Assembly: GCA_018065165.1 (NCBI GenBank)
Contig: JAGHTV010000554.1
Span: 1 to 9,299, forward strand
Length of the DNA: 9,299 nucleotides
Direction of reading: 5' to 3'
Source: Candidatus Sodaliphilus fimicaballi
GTDB lineage: Bacteria; Bacteroidota; Bacteroidia; Bacteroidales; Muribaculaceae
Shown: one piece after another, positions 6,497-9,299 of the stretch
How the letters are laid out: each line of letters opens with the position of its first letter
How positions within the stretch are numbered: position 1 is the stretch's first letter
Program-made: the position numbers and the translations under genes
The notes under the pieces: generated by a model
The model's database searches: none
What the model was told of the DNA's origin: nothing
Seen by the model: the letters and a program-made list of their open reading frames with translations, nothing else

Positions 6497-7747
6497 GCTC
6501 TTGCGAGTAGGAATAGTGGTGTTAGCCTCGATGAGCTTAGTCATAACGCCACCCAGAGTCTCGATACCTACTGACAGGGGCACAACGTCGAGAAGAAGCA
6601 CATCCTTAACATCGCCACTGAGGACACCACCCTGGATAGCAGCACCTACTGCTACAACCTCGTCGGGGTTAACGCCCTTAGAGGGAGTCTTGCCGAAGAA
6701 GCGCTCAACGATTTGCTGGATAGCGGGGATACGAGTTGAACCACCCACGAGGATAACCTCGTCGATATCACTTGTTGACATGCCAGCGTCGCGCAAAGCT
6801 TGCTCGCAAGGACGGATAGTAGCCTGGATGAGCTCGTCGCACAATTGCTCGAATTGAGCGCGTGACAGAGTCTTCACAAGGTGCTTGGGCATACCGTCGA
6901 GTTGAGTGATGTAAGGCAGGTTAATCTCAGTTGTTGACAGGCTAGAGAGTTCAATCTTAGCCTTCTCGGCAGCTTCCTTAAGGCGTTGGAGAGCCATAGG
7001 ATCCTTGCGCAGGTCAACACCCTCTTGCTTCTGGAACTCCTCGGCAAGCCAAGTGATAATGCGTTGGTCAAAGTCGTCACCACCCAGGTGAGTGTCACCG
7101 TTGGTTGACTTAACCTCAAATACGCCGTCACCGAGCTCAAGGATTGAGATATCAAATGTACCACCACCAAGGTCGAACACAGCAATCTTCTTGTCGCTTG
7201 CGTCCTTGTCGAGACCATAAGCAAGAGCTGCTGCTGTAGGCTCGTTAACAATGCGTTGAACCTTAAGACCAGCAATCTCACCAGCCTCCTTAGTTGCCTT
7301 ACGCTGAGCGTCGTTGAAGTAAGCGGGAACTGTGATTACAGCCTCGTCAACTGATGTACCAAGGTAATCCTCGGCAGTCTTTTTCATCTTTTGGAGAACC
7401 ATAGCTGAGATCTCTTGGGGAGTATACTGACGTCCACCAATCTCAACACGGGGTTGGTTGTTACCATTGTTGATAACCTTATAAGGCATGCGTTCAACAT
7501 CCTTAGTCACATGGTCGTAAGTCTCGCCCATAAAACGCTTGATTGAGAACACTGTGCCAGTGGGGTTCATGATAGCCTGACGCTTAGCGGGATCACCCAC
7601 GATGCGCTCGCCATTATCTTTGAATGCTACTACTGAAGGTGTAGTGTTGCGTCCTTCACTGTTAGGAATAACTACGGGGTTTTTACCCTCAAGTACTGAA
7701 ACACACGAGTTGGTTGTTCCAAGGTCGATACCAATAATCTTACCCAT
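6494..7747 (-). CDS. dnaK: Chaperone DnaK (Hsp70), N-terminal ATPase part, truncated at residue 417
   Basis: DnaK is the ATP-driven Hsp70 chaperone that works with DnaJ and GrpE in protein folding in the cytosol. All three Hsp70 signatures are present: IDLGTTNS (7-14), [13 protein letters not shown] (190-202) and [14 protein letters not shown] (331-344). Lys70 and Thr197 sit in the conserved ATPase positions. The interdomain linker with [11 protein letters not shown] lies at 382-392, after which only about 25 residues of the beta substrate-binding subdomain remain before TAA at codon 418. The product as written would hydrolyse ATP but bind clients poorly or not at all. The full frame (5825-7747) has 640 codons before the final stop, the normal DnaK length. 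The start ATG at 7745-7747 is preceded by an A/T-rich leader. dnaJ and grpE are not in the window. Confidence 0.95.
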   Translation of the reverse strand: MGKIIGIDLGTTNSCVSVLEGKNPVVIPNSEGRNTTPSVVAFKDNGERIVGDPAKRQAIMNPTGTVFSIKRFMGETYDHVTKDVERMPYKVINNGNNQPRVEIGGRQYTPQEISAMVLQKMKKTAEDYLGTSVDEAVITVPAYFNDAQRKATKEAGEIAGLKVQRIVNEPTAAALAYGLDKDASDKKIAVFDLGGGTFDISILELGDGVFEVKSTNGDTHLGGDDFDQRIITWLAEEFQKQEGVDLRKDPMALQRLKEAAEKAKIELSSLSTTEINLPYITQLDGMPKHLVKTLSRAQFEQLCDELIQATIRPCEQALRDAGMSTSDIDEVILVGGSTRIPAIQQIVERFFGKTPSKGVNPDEVVAVGAAIQGGVLSGDVKDVLLLDVVPLSVGIETLGGVMTKLIEANTTIPTRKS

Positions 7748-7873
7748 AATAATAATTTATAGTTTTTGTTTTTAATTTCTATTTTAACTTGCCCATCCCA
7801 TGATAGGGGTTGCGGGCGATAACACTTGATATTATGCAAATGCCGTGCCATAAACCAAGGCTAAAAAACATGA

Positions 7874-7906
7874 CACAATTGCTGACATGATGGCACAATT
7901 GTGACA
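7874..7906. repeat. CACAATTG direct repeat at 20-base spacing, one copy a perfect palindrome
   Basis: CACAATTG occurs at 7874-7881 and 7894-7901, exactly 20 bases apart, which is about two helical turns. Each copy is followed by TGACA (7883-7887 and 7902-7906), and another TGACA overlaps the first copy (7871-7875). The second copy extends to the perfect 10-base palindrome CACAATTGTG (7894-7903). The arrangement resembles a paired operator upstream of dnaK and/or mce. Which protein would bind is unknown. Confidence 0.45.
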
Positions 7907-8019
7907 CGGTTTCACGCCACAAGGGCAGAGAGGCAAAGAAAGGCTATTGTACGGGCAGTTTATTGTAAGTTTCGCAAAAGTTTTTATCGAAAAAGGACTG
8001 CTATTACGGCAAAAATTAG

Positions 8020-8027
8020 TAAATTTG
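8020..8027 (+). promoter_or_regulatory. Bacteroidota-type -7 element for the mce-mmdA operon
   Basis: TAAATTTG (8020-8027) matches the TAnnTTTG consensus exactly and is followed by CA. Only a weak CTG (7998-8000) sits at the -33 position, 19 bases upstream. The transcription start would be near 8033, leaving a leader of about 50 A/T-rich bases before mce. Confidence 0.6.
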
Positions 8028-8030
8028 CAC

Positions 8031-8058
8031 GTTAATAAAAATATAGAAACTTATTAAC
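8031..8058 (+). repeat. Inverted repeat in the mce leader
   Basis: GTTAATAA (8031-8038) and TTATTAAC (8051-8058) are perfect inverted repeats with a 12-base spacer. They lie at or just after the predicted transcription start and 23 bases before the mce start codon. The stem is weak (seven or eight mostly A-T pairs). It could be a 5' mRNA hairpin or a DNA-binding site, or chance in A/T-rich sequence. Confidence 0.35.
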
Positions 8059-8081
8059 TAATTTTATAAACAAACTGAATT

Positions 8082-8501
8082 ATGCAAATTTCACACATTG
8101 AACACGTGGGTATAGCTGTAACAAGTCTTGAAGAGGCTATTCCTTTCTACGAGAATTTACTGGGTTTCAAATGCTTCGCTGTTGAAGAGGTAGCAGATCA
8201 ACATGTAAAGACTGCTTTCTTCAAGGTAGGTCAAACTAAGCTCGAGCTCCTGGAGGCTACAAGCGAAGACAGCGCAATCGCTAAGTTCATCGAGAAGAAC
8301 GGCGGCCGTGGTGGTATCCAACACATCGCATTCGCAGTTGAGGATGGCGTAGCAAACGCACTGGCAGAGGTTCAAGAGAAAGGTGGTCGCGTAGTAGATC
8401 AAGCTCCTCGCAAGGGTGCTGAAGGTCTCAACATCGCATTCCTGCACCCCAAGACAACTTGTGGTACACTGGTAGAACTCTGTGAGGACCCCAACAAATA
8501 A
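8082..8501 (+). CDS. mce: Methylmalonyl-CoA epimerase
   Basis: This cytosolic metal-dependent enzyme interconverts (R)- and (S)-methylmalonyl-CoA, linking methylmalonyl-CoA mutase to the decarboxylase in succinate-to-propionate metabolism. The 139-residue protein is a vicinal-oxygen-chelate (glyoxalase/bleomycin resistance) fold with two repeats. The likely metal ligands are His8 (HIEHVGIAV), Glu55 (KLELLE), His81 (GIQHIAF) and Glu132 (LVELCE), matching the family's ligand spacing. The motif GGRGGIQHIAF (74-84) and the ending HPKTTCGTLVELCE are typical of methylmalonyl-CoA epimerase and differ from lactoylglutathione lyase. The length fits the family (about 135-150). It has its own upstream promoter, and mmdA begins 34 bases downstream, which strongly supports the function. 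Confidence 0.93.
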   Translation: MQISHIEHVGIAVTSLEEAIPFYENLLGFKCFAVEEVADQHVKTAFFKVGQTKLELLEATSEDSAIAKFIEKNGGRGGIQHIAFAVEDGVANALAEVQEKGGRVVDQAPRKGAEGLNIAFLHPKTTCGTLVELCEDPNK

Positions 8502-8535
8502 TTCATCTCGAATACACAACAATCATTAAAAACAA

Positions 8536-9299
8536 ATGAGTACTCAAGTAGAAAAAATACAAGAGCTTATCGCTAAGCGTGAGAAAGCACGCGTTGGTGG
8601 TGGTGAAAAGGCTATTGAGAAGCAACACGCAAAGGGCAAATTCACTGCTCGCGAGCGTATCGCAATGTTGCTCGACGAAGGTAGCTTTGAAGAAATGGAC
8701 ATGTTCGTAGAACACCGTTGCACAAACTTCGGCATGGATAAGAAGCACTATCTGGGTGATGGCGTTGTTACCGGTTCAGGTACAATCTGCGGTCGTCTGG
8801 TATATGTATTTGCTCAAGACTTCACTGTAAGTGCAGGTTCATTGTCAGAGATGCTTGCAGCAAAGATTTGCAAGGTTATGGATATGGCAATGAAGGTGGG
8901 CGCTCCCGTCATCGGTCTTAACGACTCAGGTGGTGCACGCTTGCAAGAGGGTATCAACGCTCTCGCTGGCTATGCCGAGATCTTCCAACGCAACATCATG
9001 GCATCGGGTGTAGTTCCCCAGATTTCTGCTATCATGGGTCCGTGTGCAGGTGGTGCTGTTTACTCTCCCGCCCTCACCGACTTCACACTGATGTGCGAAG
9101 GCACTTCATACACGTTCCTGACAGGTCCTGGCCCAGTTAAGGCTGTGCTTGGCGAGGTTGTAACACAAGAGCAACTCGGTGGTGCAACTGTTCACGCTAC
9201 CAAGTCAGGTGTTACTCACTTCACTGCTGCTAACGAGGAAGAGGCAATCGCTCTCATCAAGAAGCTCTTCAGCTACATTCCTCAGAACAATCTCGAGAA
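8536..9299 (+). CDS. mmdA: Methylmalonyl-CoA decarboxylase alpha subunit / propionyl-CoA carboxylase beta-type carboxyltransferase (partial, 3' end outside window)
   Basis: The frame starts at ATG 8536 and stays open to the window edge, giving 254 of an expected 510 or so residues. It is a biotin-dependent carboxyltransferase subunit with the crotonase-like fold. The N terminus has [12 protein letters not shown] (31-42), DGVVTGSG (75-82) and [15 protein letters not shown] (91-105). The acyl-CoA site motifs are SGGARLQEG (131-139) and [13 protein letters not shown] (168-180). [15 protein letters not shown] (193-207) departs somewhat from the TGPxVVKxxTGE I expect in this family. In anaerobic Bacteroidales this subunit, with a biotin carrier and a sodium-pumping membrane beta subunit, decarboxylates (S)-methylmalonyl-CoA to propionyl-CoA. 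The adjacent mce gene favours this over acetyl-CoA carboxylase. Whether it decarboxylates or carboxylates depends on the partner genes, which are outside the window. Confidence 0.92.
   Translation, partial: MSTQVEKIQELIAKREKARVGGGEKAIEKQHAKGKFTARERIAMLLDEGSFEEMDMFVEHRCTNFGMDKKHYLGDGVVTGSGTICGRLVYVFAQDFTVSAGSLSEMLAAKICKVMDMAMKVGAPVIGLNDSGGARLQEGINALAGYAEIFQRNIMASGVVPQISAIMGPCAGGAVYSPALTDFTLMCEGTSYTFLTGPGPVKAVLGEVVTQEQLGGATVHATKSGVTHFTAANEEEAIALIKKLFSYIPQNNLE

Larger units (their letters stand above)
7748..8081. other. Divergent intergenic region between dnaK and mce
   Basis: This 334-base region has no convincing open frame or structured RNA that I can recognise. It holds the A/T-rich dnaK leader (about 7748-7790), a CACAATTG repeat pair (7874-7906), and the mce promoter and leader (8020-8081). 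For dnaK I find no exact TAnnTTTG on the minus strand. The nearest is TAGCCTTG (minus strand, 7863-7856), without a well-spaced -33 element. No CIRCE element (TTAGCACTC-N9-GAGTGCTAA) is visible. Confidence 0.6.

Noticed and set aside
5888..6857. Several plus-strand open frames of 70-122 residues opposite dnaK
   Set aside because: They are antisense shadows of dnaK with low-complexity Ser/Leu-rich or Thr/Ser-rich composition and no leader features.
7861..7910. CIRCE or HrcA-type operator upstream of dnaK
   Set aside because: The TTAGCACTC-N9-GAGTGCTAA pattern is absent; the CACAATTG repeats do not resemble it.
8082..8501. Alternative call as lactoylglutathione lyase (glyoxalase I)
   Set aside because: The fold is shared, but the GGRGGIQHIAF motif and the adjacent methylmalonyl-CoA carboxyltransferase gene fit methylmalonyl-CoA epimerase.
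8157..8748. Minus-strand open frames opposite mce and mmdA
   Set aside because: They are antisense to well-supported genes with clear family motifs, and their Cys/Leu/Phe-rich composition is typical of reverse-strand shadows.

Overview
The window looks like a core chromosomal segment of a gut-type Bacteroidales bacterium (Bacteroides, Prevotella or Muribaculaceae-like; I cannot resolve the genus). The grounds are the Bacteroidota promoter architecture (TTG, about 20 bases, TAnnTTTG), A/T-rich leaders without clear Shine-Dalgarno sequences, a DUF3332 lipoprotein, the long-form PurM, and an adjacent methylmalonyl-CoA epimerase and methylmalonyl-CoA decarboxylase/carboxyltransferase gene pair. 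That pair is typical of bacteria making propionate by the succinate pathway. I saw no mobile element, CRISPR array, tRNA or rRNA.

Layout. (1) 1-1465, plus strand: the tail of an unidentified gene, a short PlsC-type acyltransferase and a nitrilase-family omega-amidase, closely spaced and probably co-transcribed from outside the window. (2) 1517-5655, plus strand: a good Bacteroidota promoter, then cdsA (CDP-diacylglycerol synthase, GTG start), purM (AIR synthase), an MltF-like lytic transglycosylase lipoprotein and a DUF3332 lipoprotein. The gaps are only 9-15 bases, and the unit ends at a strong intrinsic terminator. (3) 5764-7747, minus strand: dnaK, convergent with the previous unit and with its own terminator. 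(4) 7748-8081: a 334-base divergent intergenic region. (5) 8020-9299, plus strand: a promoter, the epimerase gene mce and the start of mmdA, which runs off the window.

How the genes relate. The acyltransferase and CdsA both belong to glycerophospholipid synthesis. The two lipoproteins are envelope proteins, and PurM is a housekeeping purine enzyme sharing the transcript. Mce and MmdA act on consecutive intermediates: (R)-methylmalonyl-CoA from the mutase is epimerised to the (S) form, which is decarboxylated to propionyl-CoA.

The one real anomaly is in dnaK. The reading frame is intact over 640 codons except for a single in-frame TAA at 6494-6496, where the family has a glutamine (…RKS-Q-VFSTA…). 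It is explained by one C-to-T transition (CAA to TAA). As written, the gene encodes a 417-residue protein with the ATPase domain, the linker and only the start of the substrate-binding domain, plus a separate open C-terminal part. A sequencing or assembly error, a recent nonsense mutation and readthrough cannot be told apart from the sequence alone. Otherwise the window is ordinary core genome and I do not see a new multi-gene system.
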